Shown here in pieces: positions 50,302 through 63,200 of a DNA stretch of 64,000 bases; positions within the stretch are counted from its first letter, which is position 1, and each line of letters starts with the position of its first letter. Source of the DNA: Lotus japonicus (Eukaryota > Streptophyta > Magnoliopsida > Fabales > Fabaceae); the NCBI RefSeq assembly GCF_012489685.1, contig NC_080043.1:84584292-84648291 (forward strand), given 5' to 3'. Below the pieces are notes generated by a model that had not been told where the DNA came from, ran no database searches, and was given only the letters and a program-made list of their open reading frames with translations. The position numbers were made by a program, and so were the translations under genes.

Positions 50302-53166
50302 TTAGGCAATGTAGAAAGATTGGTGTTCTTGATCCATTATGGCATACAACAACTTCTCTTTCATTATGTCCTGAAAATGGTTCACAAAGTTTAAATTAAG
50401 AAAAATATCATATACAACAAAGAAATTTTCTAAAACTAATGGAAAAAAGAGAGATACCCTTTTTGAGTATGGGGGTAAGTCAAAGAAGTTAAAACAAGTC
50501 CGGACAGTAGGATATACTCTTGTTAGGTCTGCATGGTTGCTATATTCCTGTTAAAAGCAACAAAGGTACATTAGGACTATAAATATTAAATTTAAAGTTT
50601 ACAATGGAAATGTAGGATTTAATATGTTTGTTTATATGGATGAAATCTCAATCGTGGTGTGAAGTTTACTCACACTTCGATGAATCTTCATTTTCAGAGA
50701 TAAGAAGCTAATCCTCCCCGAGGAAGCCGAGGTGACCCAGTCACAAACTTTAGAAATGCTCTTTTTTGTTCACCGTCAAACTCTTGCATAATACTTATCA
50801 ACTGAAATTCACACAGTTAAATGTCTTAGTAATAATGATGAGATCCCAGTTAAAATAAAACTGAATTAAAACTGGCAAAATATAAAACTGTATGGCTTGA
50901 AAATATTGAATTACTTACATTAATAATGGGAGGACTTATAGCGGTGTACCCTTGACCGAATTCAAGTTATTTTCAAGCTCATTTGATTGCTAAAAAGACA
51001 AACCATTCAGTTTTTTATCAAAGTAAAAAATGACGCAAAGAAAGATAAACATGCAATTTCATAAAGAAAAAGGATAAACTAATGTAGTTTACTAAAATTA
51101 AGTTAGTTCCTTCTTATCTAAAAAGTTTCATATAGCTATAAGATCTACCTATTAGTTTAGTTTAATTTAGTTTTTATAAGTCATTTTGTATTAAAAGGAA
51201 GCACAAACATGTTTTAACCCAAAATACAAAGGGAAAACAGCAAAATTATACAGCAATAACAGAAGCTTTTAGAAAGCATGACCCAGCCAGTCACTACGGA
51301 TACGCCCTAGCGCCCAACAAGCTTAAATAGAGGTGGAACACACACGACTAGCTGAGGTACCATCACAGTTATCAAGCTACAGCCACTGGTCAACCACTAC
51401 ACTATCCAAAATTGAGATCAAACCATAATAACTCAAGGAGAATCACATAGGCAGCATTTAAACCAGAAATTGCGAGTCCAATATGCTAGCCCACCACAAA
51501 ACACAACCACATTTCCAACAGATCAGAGAGACACACAACACAAAAAACTCATCCAACAGTTTACTATGTTCACCCAAAGTCCCCCATTTGTACCTCCCAT
51601 TTGTGACTAGCCAATTTCACCATACCCAAAGGTCCTGATCCAACACTTTACTGTGTTCACCCAAAGTCCCAAACCCCCACAGCAACATTATCCCAACCAA
51701 TTCTTTCCGGCACCCATATCAATTTAGCAAAGAGTGAAATTTTTACTTAAATATGAAGATATTTGATTGGGAAAACCTGAAAAAACACATGTGTGATGTA
51801 AAATATGTAAAACACAATGACAAATGTAATACACAAGAAAGAGATGACAAATGAAAGATATTAGTATCTCATACCAAGTTCAATCCAGATTTAAAAGCTT
51901 TCATTTGTCTTAAAATTCCTGATCTCACTGTTGCATCAGTAACTAGTGAGACATACTCCCCCAAGTTGATTTCATTTATCTACCAAAATGGACAAATGCA
52001 GTAACTTAAGCAATAAGAGAACTAAAGAATTGGAATTGCAATTATGTCAAGTCAAGTAATTCCTTACATCTGAGTCAGTAGAAAAAAGATCAGTGTCAGG
52101 ACACCCAGGAACAGAAGTGAAGGTAAGACAAAGATCCTCAATACCAGAACCTCTAAAGCTTAATTGAGCAGATGGTAGATGCTTTTTCCGACTAGCAAGA
52201 GCATGAAACTCTTTCATAGTCCTACCAAGTGTGGCATCGATTGACTCGACGTCATAAAGAAAAAGATCCTAAAAAGAAATAGAAATACTAAGAAATGACA
52301 AAACTAATGTGGGTTGTTCGTTTCTGAGCTCATGTCAAGTTAATTAACTACATACCTTTCTAATTATTAACTTATAAAAAGCTTTAGAGAAATTGAGATC
52401 TAGGATTCTTCCATCTTGAAGAGCTCTTCCAACAATATATCCTAAAAGCGTAAAATGACAAAAGAGTTCGATGGAAATTGTCTTTGACAAATATGGGAGG
52501 GGAAATAGGCCATTAGGTTGATCGTCTATTTTGTCCCCTTTGTCCCCTCTCCACATGCCTAACTCAAGCTTTTGAAAGATGTGTATAAAACTCCATAGTA
52601 GGTCCATGTCCAAAGTCAATTTCATTATGGAATTGAACTTCAAGAACTGGCTCATGAAAACTGACAATCTCTCCCATCAACTTTGCAAAGGACTTCAGAA
52701 TCGAGTTTCGATCAACAAAATATTCCTAGTCAGTTGCATATTCCTTCCTTGAGTTGTAGCTAAATAAGAAAGGACATGAGTCCATTAGCGGGACAAACCA
52801 GCTAGGCACATCACCAATTGCGGACAAATCCCTCATCTGACTTTGTAATTTTTCGCACAAGTTTCTGTTCAAATCCATTCATTTTGGTTTTTAGCCCCTT
52901 CTTCTATCTAAATCTGCTACACCATCTCTAAAAATTATTTCTATTATTTCACTACACCCAAATTATTCTAAACACTATAATAATTCAAAACCAATAAACA
53001 ATATCCAATCTTATAATCCTATTCAATCAGTAAATCAAAACACTAATCAACATAAATATTCAACAATCTCAATCTATAATTATTCAAAAACTTCCAAAAT
53101 AATCAACACATTTTTTTCATTACCGCTGAACCTTTCAAACTGCGTTGGGATTAAGGCTTGCGCCAT
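50302..53166 (-). pseudogene. HECT E3 ubiquitin ligase, UPL3/UPL4-type, decayed
   Basis: Minus-strand blocks follow the HECT domain order of plant UPL3/UPL4: SWFVPLMDSCPFLF (about 52800), RNSILKSFAKLMGE and GPTMEFYTHLSKA (about 52590-52710), NGLFPLPYL and ALQDGRILDLNFSKAFYKL (about 52370-52510), LYDVESIDATLGRTMKEF (about 52240), NLGEYVSLVTDATVRSG (about 51940), GYTAISPPIIN (about 50950), [22 protein letters not shown] (about 50770; 20-residue parts), then TCFNFFDLPPYSK with the catalytic Cys codon at 50494-50496, ending DIMKEKLLYAI before a stop at 50302. Frameshifts break it near 52590 and 50702. The N-terminal armadillo repeats are missing; upstream only MAQALIPTQFERFS at 53166 precedes a donor. 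A truncated, non-functional relative of a larger ligase gene. Confidence 0.85.
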
Positions 53167-54025
53167 TGGAGGAGCAGCGACGGACGCGCCGCCAAGACAA
53201 AGCGTCTGAAAGAGAACGGAAAGGAAGAGCAGCTGAGTAATTAGCGTGAAGGGAGAGGAGGCTCTGTGAGAGAGGTAGGGTTTTTTTATAGATCAGTTCA
53301 GAGAGGTAGTGTTCTTGTTCTTTTAGACCCTATTCTCTTCTTTTCTTTCAATTCTTTTGGTACAATATTTCCTTAAAAAAAAACAAAAAGAATTTAAGAA
53401 CAATTAGATAAACTTAATAATTTACTCAAACCTATGGACACAATGTGCTGTGAAGTACCTTGGGCAAAATTCTCTTTTCCATGAACAGAACTACGCCTTC
53501 TATTCTGCAGGTATTTAACTCTTTTTATCCTGGCCGCTACAGCAAAAGTATTTTTGTCACTTGCAACAACTGAATTTCATAATAACATTTAACAAATGTT
53601 AAGTACAAAGTTCCTTTAATAAAGAACAATATAGCTATGAGCATCAGACAATCAATTGTTGCTAATACCATTTGTTTTTAAATGCTGCAACAATATTGGT
53701 GGCAAACTGGATTCTGGAAATCTATTTGAACCAATTGTTGTTAACTGTCTACCTGCAAACATGAAGTGCAAAATTCCTTATATATTTCAATTATGTTTCA
53801 ATTAAAGCATAACTAAAATACAGTTTTCATTCTGTTACCAATTGAACTTTGGGAAGATGATGCATTAGGAGTGGCACACAACATTTGAGTCTGACTTCCT
53901 GATATAATATGAGATCAACTTCCAACATTTCCAATGTTGGAACTATTAGTTATATCTGATAAAGGGGAACTGGAAAATATCCTCCTAGTTTTGGAACCTG
54001 AGTTTCGCCATTAATTCCAAATAAT
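53167..54025. other. Spacer between HECT and B3 pseudogenes
   Basis: AT-rich, no gene. 53167-53330 may have been promoter or leader for the HECT-derived transcript. Confidence 0.45.
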
Positions 54026-54891
54026 TCAACCGTGGTGAATGTCGTTGTCCTTGCAGAACTTGCGCCAACCCTTAGCCAGTTTGGTTATGTTTTTTTTTTT
54101 TTTGCTTATGCAAAACCTTGATCTTCATTTCTATACCATTTGGGCCTCTAATACGCCATGGTTGACGACCAAGCTGACGGACATACTCCCCCACCTTCTT
54201 CGGCAAGACCTGGAATTGTATTTCAAGAACATATACATACACTTAACATATATTTGAGTTGTGAAAATGGTACTTATCTACTTAAAATGATACACGCTGA
54301 TATAGTGATGACTTACGTATTGACTCCCGTATGCGCGATATGGAGAGAGTCGTGTGGTTAGTGACATCTCATACAGTTCAGGTTGTTGTATCTCCTCTTG
54401 CACAGGTTCAGGTACATCAGCATTAAGGATGGCATCAGATGACTCCCCGGTAAAGAGAGGCTCGTCCAAAAGAAAGTTGACGTCGTCGGGTAGTGGAGAT
54501 TGAACACCCATCAATTGGAAAGGACCTGCTGGGGAGTCTGACACAGTCAATGCTTCAAATGCACTCTGCACCTCCTCGTCTTCCCCTACATAAGTTGTTG
54601 AGGCTGCTGTAGGTGGTACCACTTCAACATATGATATCTCGTTGTCTTCGCCATCATATATGGTTTTATATGGAAATATGATGGTGAGACCATGTCAAAG
54701 ACGCACCAATGCTTGCCAGTTAAGCCATAAAATATCATCAAGTCCCTCCACCCTAACTCAATCCTAGGGCTGGGCAGCGGCATGTTGATCTTCAGAAGAT
54801 GTAATTTACCAAGTGGATCCTTCACAATCCAGTTATCTCCCAATAAATGACCACTATTTAGAAGAAAAAGCTGGTCTAGCTCAGGAAAATC
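54026..54891 (-). pseudogene. Two-B3-domain gene, broken copy
   Basis: Exon 1 (54317-54891, acceptor TGTAG|GATTTTCC, donor AATAC|GTAAGT) encodes a B3-like fold: GDNWIVKDPLGKLHLL, then a WRDLMIFYGLTGKHWCVF strand pair. A frameshift near 54685 breaks the fold's end (TIIFPYKTIYDGEDNE is in another frame). An acidic linker follows and ends TTRLSPYRAYGSQY. Exon 2 (from 54209, acceptor TTCCAG|GTCTTGCC) encodes a second B3-like domain: VLPKKVGEYVRQLG, WRIRGPNGIEMKIKVL, LAKGWRKFCKDNDIHHG, then a stop at 54026. An A-run inside exon 2 adds a lysine tract in the domain. B3 domains bind DNA in plant transcription factors. Its exon layout matches the gene inside the Helitron at 58979-59742, so the two are paralogues. 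Exons further 5' were not identified. Confidence 0.75.
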
Positions 54892-55829
54892 CTACATTTG
54901 AAAAGGTTTATCAAAGATGATATTATATTAAGGCATAAAAATGGTGTACCAAACATATGTGGCGAAAATGTATAAAGTTGTTCCATGATAATTTGTGGCA
55001 GTCCACATTTTAATTTTAGGTATGTGGCACTTGTGAAAAAATTATTACTGCGTACAACAACACTTAAAACTTCCACCTATTCAATACTTTGTAAAATGCG
55101 GTTATCAGTTAGCTGTAGATACATCTTAGTTTCTTGAACTACCATAACCCAGCTGATCCAATAGGTATGCCCACTTGAAACTGGTCAACAAAAATTAATT
55201 CCAGTTTTTATTTCCTCCTGCAAACATGTGTTTACTACCAAACAATCCTTGGATGAACACACAAATAGGAACGTATAAATGTATTAATGGAATCAAATGT
55301 TTGAAAATTAAATAAACATACTTGGAGCAGATGGAAACAACAAAACACTAATTAATAAAATATTTTTTATCTTAACAACAAAATGATTTTGTGCTTGTGG
55401 ATTTTATTGGTCTGAGCAAATGAAAAAAGAAGTTGGATGGGAAAAGAATGGCATAGTAAGGTTGAAAATCATACAATCTCCACATGGGTTATGATAGCAA
55501 ATGTTGAAAGGTAACCATCAAAAGGCATTTGGTGAACCATGTTTGCAGCTTGAGAGAGTTCCAGAATTCTATGGGGATTTGTAGGATAGTTGGATGAATG
55601 AAGTGTTTGCCAATGTGTGGTATTTATTGGGAAACTGGACACTTAATTTCACAACTTTCCCACGCAATTATGATTATAAGAATAAATGATAATGGTGATT
55701 TGTTTTGAAATGAAAACATTTCTAAAAAAGGCACGTTTTATAGGTAATGGTACTTTATTAATTGCTTTCATTTATATAATCTTAAAAAAAATAAATAGGT
55801 TGTATAAAATATTGTATATCAATGAAAGT
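54892..55829. other. Flank of the B3 pseudogene
   Basis: A minus-strand open stretch (54876-55250, including VEVLSVVVRSNNFFTSATYL) may be an upstream exon of the B3 gene but has no recognisable domain. Otherwise nothing supported. Confidence 0.4.
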
Positions 55830-56745
55830 TTATAATTTAAAGTTGTGACACAATGAATGAATGAAAAATTTGTATAGATTTCTACGTGCATAAATGACTA
55901 CACCTACATTGGTATAGACTTAACAATTCAATTCTTTCAAAAAAAAAAAAAAAACAATTCAATAAATATCAAGTGGGACATAATTTCAGCATTAAATTTG
56001 TGTGGAAATAGCTTGGATATACAACTACCAAAGAATTTGATCATAAATACTGGTTACTAAAACTGAAGTCATATTTGCCAACTTTTATCATGATTACAAA
56101 AATATTTGTTAAGTTAACCCTTTCTTGTAACTGAGCAAACACAAGTTTTATACGGACTCACGGCTGGTTGCATTTAATTACTCAGATGTGGTTCAGCATA
56201 GGTTGGTACCAGAAATACAGATTTGGAAGGATCAAGGGCCAAAAAGGCAAAACGATACGTAACAAAATATATCCCGAATTGTGCTTGAAAAAATGGATTA
56301 TATAGATAAAAGTTTGTATTTTTAGGTTGTGACACAATGAGTAAATGGAGATAATAAATAGTGTAATATGGTGTATAAATGACTACACCTACAAAGATTC
56401 AGACATAACAATTTTCGAAATACCTTCAACTTGTGGGAAATAATTGCCTCATTGAATATGTGGACCTAATTTTAAAATCCAACCACCAAGGAACCTCACA
56501 ATAACTAATGGTTATTAGTTCTGAAGTGATATTTTACAAATCAAATCATTATTACAAACATTTTTCTTTAGTTAAAACATAGTACTTTTCTTTGCGCAAA
56601 CACAAGTTATATAAGTGAATTCGGTTCTATGCATTTAACTGCTCTGTTGTTGTTCAGAACCTGGTGCGTGCCATAAATACCGACTTGAAAGGAGCATACC
56701 CCAAATGACAAAAATATACTATAAAAAATTTCATCTGTTATAAAC
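55830..56745. repeat. Diverged tandem duplication, unit about 490 bp
   Basis: Two halves (about 55830-56290 and 56325-56745) share in order: GTTGTGACACAATGA, ATAAATGACTACACCTACA, GTGGGA.ATAATT, AACACAAGTT.TATA, GCATTTAA.T.CTC and CCATAAATAC/CAGAAATACAGA. No coding potential. Confidence 0.65.
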
Positions 56746-57069
56746 ATGTCGCACATTTTTTTTTTCAAAAGAAAACACGTCTACCATAAAAACTACAAAA
56801 CTCACACCCTAACTAACAAAACATAAGAATGTCCAACCATAGTATAGTGCAATATAAAAAAATTCGTGACCTTGTCAATGATTATCATAACATTTGAAAA
56901 TAACAAAAACTTGGAACAAAAATCTTCTTCCCCATTAAAAAGCTTTTTTTAATTTCAACACTAAATAAAACTAAATTTCTCACATAAAACAAATGAAGCA
57001 AAACATCTTTATGTAAAAAAAACCGTGAATTAAATCATGTTTTTAATTGCAAAATGCTAAAGTTTTAAC

Positions 57070-58755
57070 CAATGTTCTGAAAACCGGACTGGTCATTGAA
57101 TCGGTTGAGGTACTGATTTAAGGTTTAAAGGTTGAACCGAGGTTGAACCGGGGTTGAACCGTATCAAATTAAATAATATAATTTTATATACATATAAAAA
57201 AATGGTTTAAATATGTTGGAGGTCCCTCTAAAATAGGGGTTATTTGGTTAAGGCCCCTACAAAATGTTTTGGGTGGAACAAGCCCCTAATGTGAAAATAA
57301 TATATATTGATAAGCCCCTGCCTTGTGGTTCCGTTTAATTTATGATGATTCTGCAAACGACGCTGACGTGGATTATATTTTGTGAAAATTATTCAATTAA
57401 AAAGGGTGCACGTAAGTAAATGAGGGTTGAAAAAAAAAAAAAAAAAAAAACCCAAAGTAAAAAACCCAAATACGTTTGAGGATTTTACTTGGGTTTTTTA
57501 CTTTGGGTTTTTATTTTTTTCAACCATAATTTACTTACACGACACCCTCTTTAACTGAATAATTTTCACAAAATAGAATCTAAGTCAGCGCCGTTTGCAG
57601 AATCATCAGAAATTAAACGGAACCTCACGGCAGGGGCTTATCACTATATATTATTTTCACATTAGGGGCTTATTCCACCCAAATTTTTTTGTAGGGGCCT
57701 TAACAAAATGACCCATATTTTAGAGGGACCTCCAACATATTTAAGCCTAAAAAAATATATAGATAATTATGACATCTTTATAGTAATAACAATTAAGAGT
57801 GATGACTTTTTTAAATAAAAAATAATCTCTGTTAAATACTACCAATTAAGAGTGATAATTTTTCTCACTTATTCACCTCCTAATTACATTACATTTTCTT
57901 TTCAAAGCAAAACTGAAATAAAAACTTTAAACTTGAGAAGCCAAATAGTTCCAAATACAAATTAACCAACATAATCAGATACCCTTCAATTGTGACATCT
58001 TTGCAACCCCCTTTTACAGAAGAAAAGATAATCAACATATCACAATCTAAATTAAAAACTTCCATCATCACAACAACACTACTCTCATTGTAAAACTCCA
58101 TCATCACTTATGATAAGGCCACGTTCGTCCCCCCTCCTCAACTAAACAACAGCACCCAATCCCATTATTAGCATATATTTTTCAAAGCCCCACCTGCAAG
58201 ACCCAAAACCAGTAATCCAGACAACATAAACAAGAAATAAAACACCCACCTGCAACCAGCCAAAAAACACGCACAAACACAGCAACTCACCCATCAACAA
58301 CCAGCCAAAGCACCTAAATCAACCTCACACAAGCCCACAACCTTCAATTCTGCCCTGTCCCTTCCGCGCCAGAAACCCTTGTGCTCGCCGGAAGACGCCA
58401 CCACAGAGGACAACGCCGTCGCAGGGAGGGTGAAGGTCGGCGAACCAGACAAGGGTTCACCGTTTGTAGATTTAGCTTTGTTTCAGAACAAACCTGGAAA
58501 CAATGTCGTTCTGTCCCTTCGAACCAGACAAGGGTTCTGAAAATTTTCCCCCAAAACGATGTCGTTTTGGTGGTTAAGACAGAACCGGAAATAACCGGGT
58601 GACCCGCGGTTTTGACCGGTTTGTCCGGTTCAATTCCGGTTTGTCCGGTTCAACGCCGGTCCTCTGTATAGCCGGTTTTTTGTGTGTTCCGGACCGATAC
58701 TGTGTCCGGTCGAACCGGTTGGACCGGCCGGTCCGGTCCGGTTTTCAGAACATTG
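57070..58755. mobile_element. hAT element, non-autonomous (1.69 kb, with nested insertion)
   Basis: Perfect 8-bp duplication GTTTTAAC (57062-57069, 58756-58763). Terminal inverted repeat CAATGTTCTGAAAACCGG on the left and its exact complement at the right end. The subterminal DNA is crowded with CCGGT/ACCGG motifs, as in hAT transposase-binding regions. No transposase. It contains the foldback element at 57204-57747, which inserted later. Confidence 0.93.
57204..57747. mobile_element. Mutator-type foldback MITE nested in the hAT element
   Basis: A 544-bp near-palindrome: the left arm from GGTTTAAATATGTTGGAGG pairs along almost its whole length with the right arm ending CCTCCAACATATTTAAGCC, with a short A-rich centre near 57430-57450. 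The flanking 9-bp duplication TAAAAAAAT (57195-57203, 57748-57756) fits Mutator-type transposition. Its end resembles that of the Pack-MULE (GGGTTAAATATGTTT). Confidence 0.88.
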
Positions 58756-58813
58756 GTTTTAACTATATTCTCATGGTAGCATGTGATTTTTATGGTCTCT
58801 TTTGGTAAAAAAA

Positions 58814-58841
58814 CTAGTATGTTAACCCGTGCTTTGCACGG
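58814..58841 (-). other. Helitron 3' end: hairpin and CTAG
   Basis: Six-base-pair stem CCGTGC/GCACGG with AAA loop, then GGTTAACATA spacer-type sequence and CTAG. This is the replication-termination signal of Helitrons. Confidence 0.88.
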
Positions 58842-58978
58842 ATAATTAGCATTGAAAATTTTAAAGGGCAACAATTTCACACAAAAAAAGGATACTTGGA
58901 CCCATAAATAATGCAATAATGTACTGTTTACACATTATATGGAATCAGACATACCCTCTGCAAATTCTTCACAGTGTT

Positions 58979-59742
58979 TTAAATGCCATCAAGGTTGCAT
59001 GTATCAGAGTGAATTAATACATCAACAAAACCAAATTTTTCACTTGTAAAGAAAAATGTCAGCATATCTCCTTTCTTCAATTCATGTGTGGTGCAGAAAG
59101 CTCTCCAACCCTTCCCAAACCTAGCATAATTCCGATGTGGAACACCAAGAATTCTACACTCAACTTCCTTGCCAGTAGGTCCCCTCAAAGTCCAGTTGCA
59201 TAGCTCTCCTTGAAGCAGGTACTTATACACATGTCCAGGCAAGTTTTGCATTCATAAAAATCTAGGTTCAATAAATAAAGATATTAAACAGAAAACCATA
59301 TATAAGGGCTACTCAGTACCAGTTGACTCGAAGAAACTTGATTTGGGGAAAGTCTTGAAGTGAAGAAACATGGATAAAATATCCATTCCTCTGTCACATC
59401 TTTGGGCATCGTTGAGCATTGACCCTGGGATGAAATTTGTGAATTACTTGATGGATTCATAATTGGCGGTGAAGACCGATTAAGGTAACAAACTTCGTCG
59501 AAATTTTCTGTGTATATAAACAGATCGAAATTGAAAATTCCCTGGAATTGGAGAAGAAACCAGTTCATCCCTTGCAACGAATAAAACTTTCGAATCTCCA
59601 GCAAACCTTGAAACAAATATGTTTGCTCAGAATTACATTCGTATGAGACTAAGTGTAATTTTCCAAAAGGATCAACCAACTTCCACTGGCAGCCAAGATC
59701 ATGAGCATAATCAACGGCAAATTTATGTGATAAATTTTCCAT
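58979..59742 (-). CDS. Two-B3-domain protein gene carried by the Helitron
   Basis: Two B3-like DNA-binding segments on the minus strand. The first (59500-59742) reads LSHKFAVDYAHDLGCQWKLV then DPFGKLHLVSYE, FYSLQGMNWFLLQFQG and FDLFIY. A Ser-rich linker ends FFTSRLSPNQVSSSQL at a possible donor (CAACTG|GTACTG, 59320). The second (58979-59251) reads LPGHVYKYLLQGELCNWTLR, GPTGKEVECRILGVP, FGKGWRAFCTTHELKKGD and MLTFFFTSEKFGFVDVLIHS. This order and linker motif match the copy at 54026-54891. At the expected acceptor the sequence is TGCAAAACTTGCC, with no AG, so the exons may no longer join; the second could start at its own Met. It may be host sequence captured by the Helitron or a standing cargo gene. 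Function unknown; DNA binding is inferred from the fold. Confidence 0.65.
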
Positions 59743-60219
59743 ATCCTATAATTTGGAACATAAAGGGCTTAAAATTTGTAAGACACTTATTCAGGTATAT
59801 GTACCAAAAGTTTGATGATGTTGTGTACCATTTTGACATACCACACTTATATTAAAAATGTCTGAACTCTAGTATTAAAGTAATTTGATTAACCAATATT
59901 TATTATATGAAAACGTATATAAATTGGGATGTGAACATACAGAACCATTACACTGGTGGCCTAAGATTAAAACAAATAGTTACTATTTGTTTAACTGAAT
60001 TACAGTTCGAAAATGTTACAATTGCATATTATAAATAGAACTTTTGCTAACTTGTATTTGTAATTGAAGCACAGGAAAAGATTGAAATCCAAGCATTAAC
60101 CTGCCACAAATAAAGCAAATAAAAATTAAATAATTTTTTGCATTATTACAGTACACTATAATTTTGCATATAATGAGGTAGACATAAATAATTAAAAATG
60201 ACTTACCAAAAAGTCCAGA
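59743..60219. other. Helitron interior between B3 gene and helicase
   Basis: AT-rich, no domain found. It may contain an upstream exon of the B3 gene (the minus-strand stretch just above 59742 stays open for a few codons). Confidence 0.45.
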
Positions 60220-63200
60220 CTAACTTTGACTAAAGTTTATCAAAACCTCTTTGTATACTACATTCCTTGTCAACCTAGATATTGATCCATCTTCATCTAA
60301 AATCAATATCTTTAATCCTTTCCTTGACTTGACCCTTGAAAGAGCCACATATAACTGCCCATGAGTAAACACTGGTTTAGGCAAATATAATCCAACATGA
60401 GAAAGTGTTTGGCCTTGACTCTTATTAATTGTCATAGCAAAGCATAATGATACTGGGAATTGTCTTTGGACAAATTTAAAAGGCAACCCAGAATCAGTAG
60501 GACTAAATCCATTCTAGATATCAGTACTTTATCACCTAGCTTTTTTCCAGACACAACATTGGCAACAATTACATTTTTTCTCAAGTCTTTGACAATCATC
60601 CTTGTCCCGTTACATAGTCCACCAGCTTGGTCAATATTACGCAATAACATAATTGGGACACCTATTTTCAAAACCAGCTTGTGATTTGGTATTCCTGAAC
60701 ATTTAATATTGTTTAAGAACTCAGTTGTGAACCATTCAGCTTCAACCTCAGAGTCTTCATCTGCCCTGCAAGTAGAATCACAACTCAAATATTCTTTTCC
60801 CTCCCCTGGGATTTGACAGAGCATTTCATTGTTGATAACTTCAACACTTTCTAAAGTAGGAGCCAAAATAGCCTTTTCTTCAAAAAAATTGTAATTATTT
60901 TGATTCAAATTCTGTAGCAAAGAAGGGTAAGCAAAATCCATTAGACTTTGAATTGGATTGATTGAATCAAGTATCAGAAGATCATCAAGAATCTGAATAG
61001 TAGAATCTCCATCATCAGTTCTATTCAAATTTCCATCACCAATGTCCAAGAGCCAATCAGCGAAGTTTTTAATCTCATTGTTTTCATGAGGAGAGTTGGA
61101 ACATTGGAGCCTCATATTTTTTGTGAGTTTTAACACATGATACTGCTTCCACATGTATGATGAATTAATGGCAGCATCAACAATATCACTTCGACTAACT
61201 TTCTGAATAACCGGTAGAATTTGTCTAAAATCTCCACCCAATACAACAACCTTACCACCAAATGGCATGTCACTTTGAAAATTTGTGTGTGATTTCATGA
61301 TGTCATTTAAGGTTCGATCCAATGCTTCAAAACAGAATCGGTTCAGCATAGGTGCTTCGTCCCATATTATTAAACTTGATTTTTCTAACAACTTAGCTTT
61401 CAAAGAGCCTAGAGGAACATTGCAAGTTGAAGTCTCTTTTATAGAGATTGGAATAGAAAATCTTGAGTGTGCAGTCCTTCCCCCAGGTAGAAGTAACGAT
61501 GCGATACCACTTGATGCAACATTTAATACAATCATGCCTTTAACTCTAACGGCAGCAGACAAAGTATTCCACAAGAAAGTTTTTCCAGTACCTCCAAATC
61601 CATATAGGAAAAAAAAACCATCAGTTTTACCTAGTACTGCCCTCATAATTGATTTGTATATATCATGTTGCTCATAAGTCAAGGACTGTATAAATGATTG
61701 ATGCAAATCTTCCATCTCAACTTTGTCATAATTCAATTCATCAGCAACAAATTTGTTCTCAAATTGACAGTCATCAAGACTACACGGATAAGGTAAGGAC
61801 GAAAATTCTTTTAAAGACCTCCCATTCCTATGCAAAAGTTTCTCCAGATCTATTAAACATAGATTTTTCAATTCCTCATCGGTTATCTGAAGATCTGAGC
61901 ATACATTAAAAGTACTTAGTTAATGTGATGTAATGTTTAAACATAATTTTGTGGATCAACATGCATTATAAATTAATCCCGATTTACTATTGTCTTCGAA
62001 ATATAATGAAACATATATTTAGACTAACGAACCCGTATATTCAATTTGTCTTCCAATAAACTTTATACATGTTGAAGGTTAATTTATAGGGATAATAGTA
62101 ATCTAAACGTTACTACCATTTGTACTTAGGCATTTTTTTACAGTATATTACTTAGTTAAGAACGTACATGATCCTATTCATATAACAATTTGAAACCAAA
62201 GAGAAAATATTTGTTTGCTACAATCACCTGGTATGCCTAGCTTATGCCGCGTATCATAGATAATACCATCTGATAAAATCTTCCAGGCCTTCTCCCATAC
62301 AAAACTTGGATTGCTCATTGTATTTGTGGTAAGCAACATGACAAAGAATTTCCTCAGCTGGTTACCTACAGCAAGATGAAATATTTTATATTAACTACAA
62401 TAAATAACTCCAAGAATGTCATTACACAAATTAATACAAAATATAAAATAAGCACCTGATGCCAAATCAGAAGACTCAATTATTGCATCTATAAATTCAC
62501 GGTCATCTGCCAACAATCCTAATGCAAAACATGCATCATGAAAGGAAGGATACAAAACATCTGCCACAGTACGAATGCTTTCCCAACTGGTGCAACCTTT
62601 CTGAATTGTTAGCAAAATTCGAAGATAATATAGCTCGCCACACCCATGAGGTATGTACTGAAGTCTTCCAATTGATTGACCTTGTTTTCTTGGATGCCAT
62701 GACAGAGATTTTTCATCATATACAAAATGTGACGGAAATTCTGCATATGTTAACGATTTACCCTGGCCATATTTTGAGTTCGCGGCCATCCAAGCCATGA
62801 ACATAGTGTCTCTTCCGATAGCTTTATCCAGAACACGTTCGATATTAGCATTATCTCCAAAACAAATATTTTGTTTATTTGGGAGATGGAATGTCACTTT
62901 CAAAACTGGAGGCCACTTTACATGAATGTAATATTTCAATGTCCTCCAAACTGCCTCGCAAGGAGTTAGATACCTGCAGTCGTAGTATTGCTTTATTTCA
63001 TCCTTGACTTCAGATTCTAATTCATCTTGCTTTTTATTAGATATCTCAACATTTACTCGATCGGGGCCTTTGTTGACATATTTCAATAAATATTTAATGG
63101 CATTAGACTTGTTGCAATACTCTACATTGATATGACCATTATACAACATGAGAAGTTGGGGATTATATGGAACAACGTAACTATTGTCCATGCGAATACC

